From contig CAZGVO010000002.1 in the NCBI GenBank assembly GCA_964529175.1, positions 310,001 through 374,000 on the forward strand: a stretch of 64,000 bases of DNA. Reading direction: 5' to 3'. The translations under genes and the position numbers were made by a program. The notes under the pieces are model-generated. The model was not told where the DNA came from, ran no database searches, and worked only from the letters and a program-made list of their open reading frames with translations. Source of the DNA: JAAFJM01 sp964529175. Lineage in GTDB: Bacteria; Bacteroidota; Bacteroidia; UKL13-3. This document shows positions 53,933 through 62,370 of this stretch, in pieces (the first letter of the stretch is position 1; each line of letters starts with the position of its first letter).

Positions 53933-55252
53933 GTGATACAAACTTTTCAATTAAAGCTAGCTATATTTTTTATATTATTTACCCTTATTATCGATTCGTA
54001 TAGCTGGCAGGCTATCAAGGCATTAGTTAGAGATAAATCGCCATTGACTCGCAAAATTTTTGCTTACATTTATTGGGCTATACCTACTGTAGTAGTTATT
54101 TATTTTATTTCAGGAATTTTATTTCCTGGTCAAAATACCAACAAAGCCTTAAAAATTTATTTCAATGGATTTTATTTTTCGGTTTATGCTTCCAAGTTTG
54201 TGGTTTGCCTGTTTTTAGTTTTTGATGATTTAAAACGTCTTACTAAAATTTGTTGGTTAAAAGCATTTACTCCTAAAAAAACAATTATTCCTGAACCTAC
54301 CCAAGGCGATACTTTGGAACATATTCATGAAGAAGAAGAGGAGGAAAAAGAAAAAATTACACGCAGTCAGTTTTTAGCACGCACAGGTTTAATGGTTGGT
54401 GCTGTGCCATTTATTGTTTTATCGCGAGGTATTATAAAAGGAGCTTACGATTACCGAATACGCAGAGTGCAATTGTACTTGCCTAATTTACCTTCTGGTT
54501 TCGAGGGTGTTAAGTTATTGCAAGTAAGCGATATACATTCAGGTAGCTTTACCAATCGCGATGCAGTTTATCGTGGTATACAAATGATTAAGGACGAAAA
54601 TCCTGATTTGGTGTTTTTTACAGGCGATATTGTAAACAGCAAAACCGATGAATTATACGATTGGCAAAATATTTTTGCAGAAATAAAAGCACCAATGGGT
54701 GTGTTTAGCGTTTATGGAAACCATGATTATGGCGATTATGTGAGCACATGGAAAAGCCCAGAAGAAAAAGCTCAAAACCTTGCTGATTTAGCCAAAGCGC
54801 ATAAAGACATGGGTTGGAATTTGCTAAGAAATGAACACATTACTTTAACTAAAAACAACCAACGCATTGGTATTATTGGCGTGGAGAATTGGGGCGATAG
54901 AGGCCGTTTTCAAAAATATGGCGATATAGAAAAAGCAACTAATAATATGCCCGATGTACCAGTAAAATTATTGCTTTCGCACGATCCAAGCCATTTTGAT
55001 ACTATTGTAAGTAAACAACATAAAGATATAGATGTAACTTTTAGCGGCCATACACATGGTTTTCAGTTTGGAGTTGAAATAGGTGGTTTTAAATGGAGTC
55101 CTTCGCAATATATTTACAAACATTGGGCGGGCTTGTACCAAGAAGATAAACAACAACTTTATGTAAACCGTGGTTTTGGCTTTTTGGGTTATCCTGGTAG
55201 GGTAGGTATTTTACCTGAAATTACAGTATTTACACTAACTAAAAATAGTTAA
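53933..55252 (+). CDS. Membrane metallophosphoesterase (YkuE-like)
   Basis: 439 residues with GTG start 53933. About four membrane helices at the N-terminus, then a Glu-rich stretch (HEEEEEEKEK, about 126-137) and a membrane- or Tat-like segment (RSQFLARTGLMVGAVPF). The calcineurin-like domain follows: VSDIHSG, FTGDIVNS, VYGNHDYGD, LSHDPSHF and SGHTHGFQ, all five metal-site blocks intact. Family members cleave phosphoesters of lipid or UDP-sugar type. The 'RSQFLxxxGL' opening is a Tat-like motif lacking the second Arg. Divergent from mtgA. Confidence 0.9.
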   Translation: MIQTFQLKLAIFFILFTLIIDSYSWQAIKALVRDKSPLTRKIFAYIYWAIPTVVVIYFISGILFPGQNTNKALKIYFNGFYFSVYASKFVVCLFLVFDDLKRLTKICWLKAFTPKKTIIPEPTQGDTLEHIHEEEEEEKEKITRSQFLARTGLMVGAVPFIVLSRGIIKGAYDYRIRRVQLYLPNLPSGFEGVKLLQVSDIHSGSFTNRDAVYRGIQMIKDENPDLVFFTGDIVNSKTDELYDWQNIFAEIKAPMGVFSVYGNHDYGDYVSTWKSPEEKAQNLADLAKAHKDMGWNLLRNEHITLTKNNQRIGIIGVENWGDRGRFQKYGDIEKATNNMPDVPVKLLLSHDPSHFDTIVSKQHKDIDVTFSGHTHGFQFGVEIGGFKWSPSQYIYKHWAGLYQEDKQQLYVNRGFGFLGYPGRVGILPEITVFTLTKNS

Positions 55253-55295
55253 TACCGCTTTGAGTATGGTTGTACAATTTAGTGTTGATGGCATA

Positions 55296-55352
55296 ATTCC
55301 ATTTAATATTTACACCAAACGCCATTGCCATATTTGTAAATTAAAATGGAAT
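55296..55352. repeat. Imperfect inverted repeat after the phosphoesterase gene
   Basis: Arms 55296-55313 and 55336-55352 (ATTCCATTT with AAATGGAAT) pair with one or two mismatches around a loop of about 22 nt. No T run directly follows, so it is a weak terminator candidate or an intergenic palindrome. Confidence 0.35.
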
Positions 55353-55451
55353 AACTTAAAATTTTAATAATTTTTTATGTATAAAACCTAGTCGTTGCTA
55401 TTTTAAGTAATTGTTAAATTATTATTTTTGCAGCGAACAAAATTTAGGTAA

Positions 55452-55685
55452 ATGATTTTAAAATATTTATCGCCTTTCATAATACTGCTTTTGGTATTGA
55501 TTGTTGGGCGACTATTTGTGCTTAGTAAGCTACAAAGCGACAGGGTGTGTAAAAACTGCCTATCAGCCGATACAGAAAGAATTGCACGTGGTGCATGGAT
55601 GAAAAAATTTCTTAGACTTGATCATTTACAAAAAATTTGGTGCCGTAAATGCGGACGCATATTTTATGTAAGAAACTCAGACTAA
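55452..55685 (+). CDS. Membrane-anchored zinc-ribbon microprotein (copy 2)
   Basis: 77 residues: membrane helix about 5-24 (YLSPFIILLLVLIVGRLFVL), then C33/C36 (CKNC) and C64/C67 (CRKC). The spacing between knuckles is 28 residues with MKKF in the middle, as in the 107-residue paralog (EFFKKF). The end GRIFYVRN mirrors YKFYILKN. A short protein that could recruit partners to the membrane. Converges with the T9SS gene at 55693 with a 7-bp gap. Confidence 0.75.
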   Translation: MILKYLSPFIILLLVLIVGRLFVLSKLQSDRVCKNCLSADTERIARGAWMKKFLRLDHLQKIWCRKCGRIFYVRNSD

Positions 55686-55692
55686 TTGCTTT

Positions 55693-57084
55693 TTACTCAA
55701 TAACTATTTTAATAGTTTTTTCAAAATCAACTCCATTTACTTTTAAAACATAAATACCTGATTTTAAGATAGATGTGTTTATTAGGTTGATGTCTTCTGC
55801 AACTGTTTGTTGTAAAACTGCCTGACCTTGTAAGTTATAAATAATGGCTTCTGTTGCTGCTTTTACATTGTTTAATTGTAATGTAACCAATTGTTTAGCA
55901 GGATTTGGAAAAACTGAAATTCGTGTTTCTGGCTTTAAAACATGTTGTGTACCAACACCATATTTTACTTTAAGTACAAATAAACCTTCGCTTATGTCGC
56001 TGGCTATAATATTGCCACTTGGCAAATAAGACCAAACTCCCCAACAGCCGTGAAATCCAGTAAAAACTCCATCAGCGTTTAAGGTATAAGTATCATAATA
56101 TGCATGTTTTTTTGGATTATTTGGGTCGGTTAAATCATATACATAAACTCCATCTTCGTAGCTCGAAACCACTGCCATATTGTTTTTCCAATAAGCATTA
56201 TGTGGCAAAGCATTGGGGTGTGAGTTAAAATAAACCACTTGTTTTGGATTGCTAATATCTTTAATATCAAATATTTTAATTGGTGAACCAAGGTTTTCAT
56301 CGGTAAACATAATTTTATCACCTTTTTCATTTAGCCAACTGCTGTGGTTGGTGCCGCGCTGCGGATAATTACTAATTACACTCAATAGTTTTTGATTGCT
56401 TAAATTGCGTAAATCCATAATATAAAGTCCTGATTCGTAGCACGATAAATAAACAGTATCATTTCTACTAAACATTTCGTGAACTTGGTTAAATTGCGGG
56501 TTACCCAAACCATTTACAGGAACTTGTAAACTCGCTAAAAAAGTAGGTTGCTCTGGGTTTTCTAACGAAAGTACATCCATAGCCGAAAAGCCCATTTTCT
56601 TCGAATTTTGGCAAATGTATAATCGTTTGCTAGTTGCTTCTATAAAAACGGTATGTGCTTGCACCGATAAATCATTGCTGCGGTAAACCTCGTGAACCGA
56701 ATCGGGTAAATATTGTAAATCTAAAATTTGTAAACCACCCAAACTACCCGAACGTTCTGATACAAAATAGGCATAATGACCATAAACTTCTACATCGCGG
56801 TTAATTGATTTGGTGGAATAACCATTAAAAACTGTTACCAATTTGGTTTGAGTTGGTTCAGTAATATCAAAAAAATAAAAACTATCGTTTCCCAATAAAA
56901 TGGCATATTCTTTTTTGTTGGTTGAGTCGTAATACCCGCCAATATCGCTCCAAAGTTGGTCTCCATCTATTTTTGGTAAACTGGTATTATTCCATTGCGC
57001 AAGCAAATCCATATTCATGCTTTGCTGCGCTTTTAGGGTAAAAACAGAAAATATTGTAAGTATTAAAATGTATAGTTTACGCAT
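55693..57084 (-). CDS. Choice-of-anchor B family T9SS protein (copy 1)
   Basis: 463 residues. Signal peptide to about 20 (TLKAQ). The body is the choice-of-anchor B beta-propeller: AILLGNDSFYFFDITEPTQ, LPDSVHEVYRS, AHTVFIEATSKRLY, VHEMFSRNDTVYLSCYESG, LPHNAYWKNNMAVVSSYEDG and CWGVWSYLPSGNIIASDI. A type A sorting domain closes it (ISVFPNPAKQLVTLQL...TIKIVIE). Predicted to be secreted or surface bound by T9SS. Paralog of the gene 19 bp upstream. The binding partner or substrate of this family is not known. Confidence 0.88.
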   Translation of the reverse strand: MRKLYILILTIFSVFTLKAQQSMNMDLLAQWNNTSLPKIDGDQLWSDIGGYYDSTNKKEYAILLGNDSFYFFDITEPTQTKLVTVFNGYSTKSINRDVEVYGHYAYFVSERSGSLGGLQILDLQYLPDSVHEVYRSNDLSVQAHTVFIEATSKRLYICQNSKKMGFSAMDVLSLENPEQPTFLASLQVPVNGLGNPQFNQVHEMFSRNDTVYLSCYESGLYIMDLRNLSNQKLLSVISNYPQRGTNHSSWLNEKGDKIMFTDENLGSPIKIFDIKDISNPKQVVYFNSHPNALPHNAYWKNNMAVVSSYEDGVYVYDLTDPNNPKKHAYYDTYTLNADGVFTGFHGCWGVWSYLPSGNIIASDISEGLFVLKVKYGVGTQHVLKPETRISVFPNPAKQLVTLQLNNVKAATEAIIYNLQGQAVLQQTVAEDINLINTSILKSGIYVLKVNGVDFEKTIKIVIE

Positions 57085-57103
57085 GTTTTTTATAATGAGT
57101 TAT

Positions 57104-58522
57104 TTATTGCTTCAAAAGTTTTTGCCTAATTACCTGTTTATTACCTTTTATTTCTAAAAAATATAAGCCTGATTTTAAATCGGTTACGTTTTCGGTATAA
57201 AGGTAATTGCTTTTAAATATTTGGTTGAATTGTTTTACCAAATTTCCTTGTAAGTCAAAAATACTTATCAAAAAGTTGTCGGAATAGTTGGTTTCTACAG
57301 CAATGTTTAAAGCATCGTTGGTTGGATTTGGGTAAATATTAGCTTTAGCAGTTTGTTGTATTTCGTTTGTATTCAGTAGTCCACTATCCGCCTTTAGAAC
57401 AAAAATTCCGTTGCTTCTGTCACTAGCAATTATATTGCCGCTAGGCAAATAAGGCCAAACACCCCAACAACCAGCAAAGTTTTGAGTATAATCGCCAATT
57501 GCATTTTGAGGGTAAGTATCATAAAAGGCTGCTAATTGTGGTTTTTTTGTATCAGCAATATTCCATATAAATACACCATCGTGGTACATTGAAGCTACTG
57601 CAAAACTTCCGAACCAATAGGAGTTATGCGGAGTTGCCCAAGTGTTGGAAATAAAATAACTTTCTATTCTTGGTGCTTGAATAATGCTAATGTCAAAAAT
57701 TTTAATGTTCGACCCTATGTTTTCATCAGTAAACATCAAATAATTTCCATTTTTATTTAACCATGAGGAATGGTTATAAGCCGCTTGTGGGTAATTAACA
57801 ATAGTTCCCAAAATTATTTGGTTATTTAAATCCCTTAAATCATAAATATATAATCCACTGTATCCACATGATAAATAGGCAGTATCATTTCTTACATGAC
57901 TTTCGTGAACCCATCTAAATGCTGCTTCGCCATTTGAACGAACAGGAACATAAAGCTTAGCTAAAAATTTGGGTTTTTCTGGATCTTCTAATGAAATAAT
58001 ATCCATAGCTGATTCTTTTAAATTTCCGTTTACCCAATTGGCATATTTATTAGAACACATGTACAAACGTTTGCTTTTGGCTTCAATAAAAATACTATGG
58101 GTATTTATGGCTAGTGTACTGTCTTCGTAAACTTTATGAACTGAATCGGGTAAGTATTGCAAATCGTAAATTTGCATAGAGCTTCGGTTTTGGTCGGCTA
58201 CGCAATACACATAATGCTGATAAATTTCGTAATCGCGGTTAATAACACCTTTTACCGAACCATATTCTACATCCAACAATTTAATTTGAGTAGGAATGGT
58301 AATATCAAAAAAGTAAATGCTATCGGTGCTTCCAGCAATAATGTATTCTTTTTGAGTAAGGCTATCATAATAACCAATTAAATCATTCCAAATATTTCCT
58401 GAATCTACCTTGTTTAAGTTTGGATTATTCCAATTGCTCAATAAAGTCATTCTATAAGCATTTTGCGCTTGACTAAAAAATGTCCAAAAGCTTATCAATA
58501 TTAATAGTAGAAGCTTTTTCAT
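57104..58522 (-). CDS. Choice-of-anchor B family T9SS protein (copy 2)
   Basis: 472 residues with a signal peptide ending near FFSQAQN (about 20). It shares with copy 1 the opening (LLSNWNNPNLNKVDSGNIWND), YFFDITIPTQIKLLDV, LPDSVHKVYED, HSIFIEAKSKRLYM, LSCGYSGLYIYDLRDLNNQ, FAGCWGVWPYLPSGNIIASD and the C-terminal sorting domain (NIYPNPTNDALNIAV...VIRQKLLKQ). It starts 1 bp after the Kazal gene stop. The pair is a local tandem duplication that has diverged through most of the propeller. Confidence 0.88.
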   Translation of the reverse strand: MKKLLLLILISFWTFFSQAQNAYRMTLLSNWNNPNLNKVDSGNIWNDLIGYYDSLTQKEYIIAGSTDSIYFFDITIPTQIKLLDVEYGSVKGVINRDYEIYQHYVYCVADQNRSSMQIYDLQYLPDSVHKVYEDSTLAINTHSIFIEAKSKRLYMCSNKYANWVNGNLKESAMDIISLEDPEKPKFLAKLYVPVRSNGEAAFRWVHESHVRNDTAYLSCGYSGLYIYDLRDLNNQIILGTIVNYPQAAYNHSSWLNKNGNYLMFTDENIGSNIKIFDISIIQAPRIESYFISNTWATPHNSYWFGSFAVASMYHDGVFIWNIADTKKPQLAAFYDTYPQNAIGDYTQNFAGCWGVWPYLPSGNIIASDRSNGIFVLKADSGLLNTNEIQQTAKANIYPNPTNDALNIAVETNYSDNFLISIFDLQGNLVKQFNQIFKSNYLYTENVTDLKSGLYFLEIKGNKQVIRQKLLKQ

Positions 58523-58523
58523 A

Positions 58524-59051
58524 TTAGTATTTTACAAATTTTTTAAACCTATAGTCGCCTTTGCCATTGTATAAAAACATAATATATACACCTTGTCGAT
58601 AATTGGCAATTTCGCTAATCAACATTTCGGTTTTACAAAACACACCATCGCAAAACGAAGGGTCAACATATAAACTTTTAAAATACATAAGAGCTCCATA
58701 TTGGTCAATAATTGCCAATTCAGCAGTAGTGGCACTGTATTGATTTTGAATAAATGAAAAGTTTAAATTGTTATTGGTATAAGTTGGGTAAATATCAAAT
58801 TCTAAACCTGAACATGAGCCATCGCGCCATTGGCCCGGTAAAATTCCGTTTTGCATTTCTGCTGCACAAACATTTCGGTAAGTAACGCCATCGCAACCAC
58901 AAACGGGTTTAAAACTTGGGTCTGGGCAAGGAAAACCTAGGTTAACTTTTGTTTCATCCTTGCAAGTAACAAATTGAGCAACACAGTTTTGAGTAATAAA
59001 AAATAGAACAAACGCAAAAAAAATATATTTAACTGAAAAAGTGTACTTCAT
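58524..59051 (-). CDS. Secreted Kazal-domain protein with T9SS-like C-terminus
   Basis: 175 residues. Signal peptide about 1-26 (VLFFITQNCVAQ). The Kazal-type protease-inhibitor module spans residues 30-80 with six cysteines (C30, C42, C51, C53, C62, C80) and the signature PVCGCDGVTYRNVC. The last ~95 residues (FDIYPTYTNNNLNFSF, LAIIDQYGALMYF, QGVYIMFLYNGKGDYRFKKF) have the shape of a type A sorting domain. It would display or release a serine-protease inhibitor through T9SS. It leads an operon with the two choice-of-anchor B genes (1-bp and 19-bp gaps). Confidence 0.85.
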   Translation of the reverse strand: MKYTFSVKYIFFAFVLFFITQNCVAQFVTCKDETKVNLGFPCPDPSFKPVCGCDGVTYRNVCAAEMQNGILPGQWRDGSCSGLEFDIYPTYTNNNLNFSFIQNQYSATTAELAIIDQYGALMYFKSLYVDPSFCDGVFCKTEMLISEIANYRQGVYIMFLYNGKGDYRFKKFVKY

Positions 59052-59212
59052 TTAATTAATGCTATTGGGTTATTATTACTGAATACGAATATAAAATTAA
59101 ATTTATCAAGTAATTAAAAATACTATTTAAATCAATATTTTTACCAAAAACAAATAGTTTATGAATGGTTAGTTAAAATGGCTAATGGTTTTTTATAATT
59201 GCTGCTATATCT

Positions 59213-59824
59213 ATGAAAAAAATATACATAATTCGTCATGGCGAAACAGAGTTTAACAAACTTTCAATTGTTCAAGGTCAAGGCGTTGATACATCTTTAA
59301 ATGAAACTGGTATCAATCAAGGATTGCAGTTTTTTGAAAAATACAAAACCATTCCTTTTGATAAAATATATGTTTCGAATTTAAAGCGCACCCAACAAAC
59401 CATTCAGCCTTTTATTGATTTAGGGATTCCTTTTCAAAAACTGGGTGGATTAAATGAAATAAGTTGGGGTGATTTTGAAGGAAAAGCACAAGATTTTAAG
59501 GAGCGTGAGTTTTACCAACACGCAGTAAATAGTTGGAATAATGGCAATTACGATGTGGCCGTAGCCAATGGCGAAACACCCAACCAAATGCAGGCAAGGC
59601 AAAAAGAAGCATTAAAAATAATTATGGCTAATGAACAAGAAAACACCATTTTAATTTGCATGCATGGCCGCGCTATGAAAAGTTTGGTTTGCACTTTGCT
59701 AAACGAACCACTGAAAAATATGGACAACTATGAGCATAGAAATACTTGTTTATACCTATTTAATTACAATGGTGAAAAATTTAGTTTAGAGTTAGCCAAT
59801 GATGTTTCGCATATAAAAGATTGA
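59213..59824 (+). CDS. Histidine phosphatase family protein (phosphoglycerate mutase-like)
   Basis: 203 residues. The phospho-accepting His is in IIRHGETEFN, the supporting Arg in SNLKRTQQTIQ, the Glu region in ISWGDFEGK and the second His in CMHGRAMK. The branch acts on varied small phosphates (for example alpha-ribazole phosphate or fructose-2,6-bisphosphate). Given the B12 salvage genes in the window CobC is possible, but they are more than 30 kb away and no cob operon is present. Confidence 0.9.
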   Translation: MKKIYIIRHGETEFNKLSIVQGQGVDTSLNETGINQGLQFFEKYKTIPFDKIYVSNLKRTQQTIQPFIDLGIPFQKLGGLNEISWGDFEGKAQDFKEREFYQHAVNSWNNGNYDVAVANGETPNQMQARQKEALKIIMANEQENTILICMHGRAMKSLVCTLLNEPLKNMDNYEHRNTCLYLFNYNGEKFSLELANDVSHIKD

Positions 59825-60088
59825 GCAACTAGTCTATAGTTTATGGACGATAGACCATAGCCATAGTGGAACACTTATTAGCTAGCAATGATATTTAAAG
59901 ATTGAAGTAAAAAACGTCAATGTGATCACGCCAAAGCGTGAGTTGCAATCTCAAGCGAACAATTTTAAATAATAGCATTAAGTAAAAAATCTAAGTAATC
60001 TGGACTATCTTTCTTTCAAACCTTTTATCAAAAATCAAAATTCCGCAATCAAAAATCGTTTATCATTGCTTTCCAAATTTTTCAAAGT
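59825..60088. repeat. Gap with short palindromic repeats
   Basis: Near 59832-59866 a CTATAGTTTATGG-type word is followed by CCATAGCCATAG, nearly complementary, with repeats of CCATAG/CTAT about 10 bp apart. Near 59926-59953 a compact hairpin TCACGC-CAAA-GCGTGA is followed by GAGTTGCAATCTC, itself partly palindromic. No gene frame is seen. They look like dispersed intergenic elements. Confidence 0.5.
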
Positions 60089-62224
60089 ATGATAAAAAAG
60101 TACATTTTACCTTTTACGTTTTTGGCTGCAATTGCTTGCAATCAAACACCTAAAAACGAACAAAAAAAACTAAGTATGTTACCATATCCTAAAACTAAAA
60201 CTGTCACTCAAACTGATAATTACCATGGAACCAACATAGCCGACCCATACCGTTGGTTAGAAAACGATACAGCTGCTGATGTAATTGATTGGGTTAAGGA
60301 AGAAAACAATATTACTCAAAACTATTTGGGTCAAATTCCTTACCGCACGCAAATAAAAAACCGTTTGACCGAAATTTGGGATTTTCCAAAATATTCAAGC
60401 CCATTTAAAGAAGGAGATTGGTATTACTTTTTTAAGAACGAAGGTTTACAAAATCAAAGTATTTTATACCGCCAAAAAGGTTTAACAGGCGATCCTGAAG
60501 TATTTTTAGATCCTAATAAATTAAGTGATGATGGAACAGCTTCGTTAGCTAGTTTTACTTTTAGCAAAGACCATAAATATTGTGCAGTAGGAGTGGCGCA
60601 AAGTGGAAGCGATTGGAACGAAATTTTTGTAATGGATGTGGCTACCAAACAAAAACTTACCGATAAAATAGAATGGGTTAAGTTTAGCGGTGCTACTTGG
60701 AAAGGCAATGGTTTTTATTACAGCCGATATGATGAGCCAGCCAAAGGAAAAGCATTTAGCAATGCCAATGAGTTTATGAAAATTTATTACCATAAAATGG
60801 GTACTGCGCAAAGTGCTGATGAATTGGTGTATGAAGATAAAAAACATCCTTTACGTTATTTCAATGCAGGCATTACTGAAGATGAGCGTTTTATGTTTAT
60901 AAATATAAGCGAAGGAACCAGCGGTAACGAAATTTTGATAAAAGATTTGAGTAAAAACGAAAAAGTATTTAAAACACTTTTTAAAGGTTTTGAAAATAAT
61001 TACAGTGTGGTTGATAATGTTGGAGATAAAATATTAGCTACCACTGATAAAGGTGCAGCCAAATATAAATTAATAGAAGTTGACCCAGCTAATGCCGATG
61101 AAAAAAATTGGAAAACCATTATTCCAGAAAGTGCAGATTTGCTAGAAGGAGTAAGTTATTGGGGTGGTAAATTATTTACTACTTATTTAAAAGATGCTAG
61201 TACTAGAATTTATAAATTTAATGCAGACGGAACAGGTAAAGAAGAAATTACATTACCTGGAATTGGAACTGCAAGTGGAATAGGTGGTAAAAAAGATGAT
61301 ACAGAAACTTTTTATACTTTTACATCATTTACCAATCCGGGCGAAATTTATAAGTACGATTTGAAAACAGGCAAATCAGAATTGTTCCGCAAAACCGAAG
61401 TAAAATTTAATGCTGATGATTTTGAAACCAAACAAGTTTTTTATACCAGTAAAGATGGAACCAAAGTGCCTATGTTTATTATGCACAAAAAAGGGTTGAA
61501 ACTAGATGGAACCAACCCAACTATGCTTTATGGTTACGGAGGATTTAATATTTCATTGACACCATCTTTTAGCGTAAGCCGCATCATGTTTTTAGAGCAA
61601 GGTGGAGTTTATGCCATTGCAAGTTTGCGCGGTGGTGGAGAGTATGGCGAAGATTGGCACAAAGCAGGAATGTTAGGCAAAAAACAAAATGTATTTGACG
61701 ATTTTATAGCTGCTGCTGAATACTTAATTAGTGAGAAATACACAAGTAGTAATAAGCTTGGAATCAATGGTGGTTCAAATGGTGGCTTATTGGTAGGTGC
61801 TTGTATGACCCAACGTCCAGAATTGTTTAAAGTGGCCATTCCCGCAGTGGGTGTATTAGATATGTTGCGTTACCACAAATTTACCATTGGTTGGGGTTGG
61901 GCTGTTGAATATGGCAGTAGCGATAAAAAAGAAGATTTTGATTGGTTAATAAAATATTCGCCATTGCATAATGTAAAGCAAGGAGTAAAATATCCAGCTA
62001 CTATGATTATGACAGCCGACCATGACGATAGGGTAGTACCTGCACATTCATTTAAATTTGCAGCAGAGTTACAAGCCAAAGCAGATACTTTAAACCCAAT
62101 TTTGATTAGAATAGATAGCAAAGCTGGGCACGGTGCTGGTAAACCAACTACTAAATTAATTGAAGATGCTGCCGATATGTGGAGTTTTGTGCTTTGGAAT
62201 TTGGGTGTTAGTGAAGTTAAGTAA
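60089..62224 (+). CDS. Prolyl oligopeptidase (S9A), lipoprotein
   Basis: 711 residues. Lipobox LAAIAC (Cys17) suggests an anchored periplasmic enzyme. N-terminal YRWLENDTAADVIDWV is the S9A opening; a seven-bladed propeller fills about 80-420. The hydrolase domain has S563 (GGSNGGL), D646 (ADHDDRV) and H681 (AGHGAG), plus the helper YGYGGFNISLTPSFS and LRGGGEYG motifs. It cuts small peptides after Pro. Similar in size to the periplasmic prolyl endopeptidases of Flavobacterium. Monocistronic; palindromic repeats follow. Confidence 0.94.
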   Translation: MIKKYILPFTFLAAIACNQTPKNEQKKLSMLPYPKTKTVTQTDNYHGTNIADPYRWLENDTAADVIDWVKEENNITQNYLGQIPYRTQIKNRLTEIWDFPKYSSPFKEGDWYYFFKNEGLQNQSILYRQKGLTGDPEVFLDPNKLSDDGTASLASFTFSKDHKYCAVGVAQSGSDWNEIFVMDVATKQKLTDKIEWVKFSGATWKGNGFYYSRYDEPAKGKAFSNANEFMKIYYHKMGTAQSADELVYEDKKHPLRYFNAGITEDERFMFINISEGTSGNEILIKDLSKNEKVFKTLFKGFENNYSVVDNVGDKILATTDKGAAKYKLIEVDPANADEKNWKTIIPESADLLEGVSYWGGKLFTTYLKDASTRIYKFNADGTGKEEITLPGIGTASGIGGKKDDTETFYTFTSFTNPGEIYKYDLKTGKSELFRKTEVKFNADDFETKQVFYTSKDGTKVPMFIMHKKGLKLDGTNPTMLYGYGGFNISLTPSFSVSRIMFLEQGGVYAIASLRGGGEYGEDWHKAGMLGKKQNVFDDFIAAAEYLISEKYTSSNKLGINGGSNGGLLVGACMTQRPELFKVAIPAVGVLDMLRYHKFTIGWGWAVEYGSSDKKEDFDWLIKYSPLHNVKQGVKYPATMIMTADHDDRVVPAHSFKFAAELQAKADTLNPILIRIDSKAGHGAGKPTTKLIEDAADMWSFVLWNLGVSEVK

Positions 62225-62231
62225 AACAAAA

Positions 62232-62368
62232 TAGCCACAGATAGCACAGATTACATAGAAAAATTTTCTTACATAAATCTGTGTAATCTGTGGCTAAAAG
62301 TTGTTGGTCAGAGACACAACAACGGGCAGTTTGGTATTCTGTGTTATCTGTGAAATCTGTGGCTAAAA
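62232..62368. repeat. Three-copy CACAGAT repeat with inverted arms
   Basis: Arms 62232-62252 and 62276-62296 pair 19 of 21 bases; the loop contains a further GAAAA/TTTTC pairing. A third, direct copy is at 62339-62365. Within each copy CACAGAT (or complement ATCTGTG) recurs about every 10 bp. It separates two converging genes and could act as a two-sided terminator or a mobile palindromic repeat. Confidence 0.75.
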
Positions 62369-62370
62369 AA

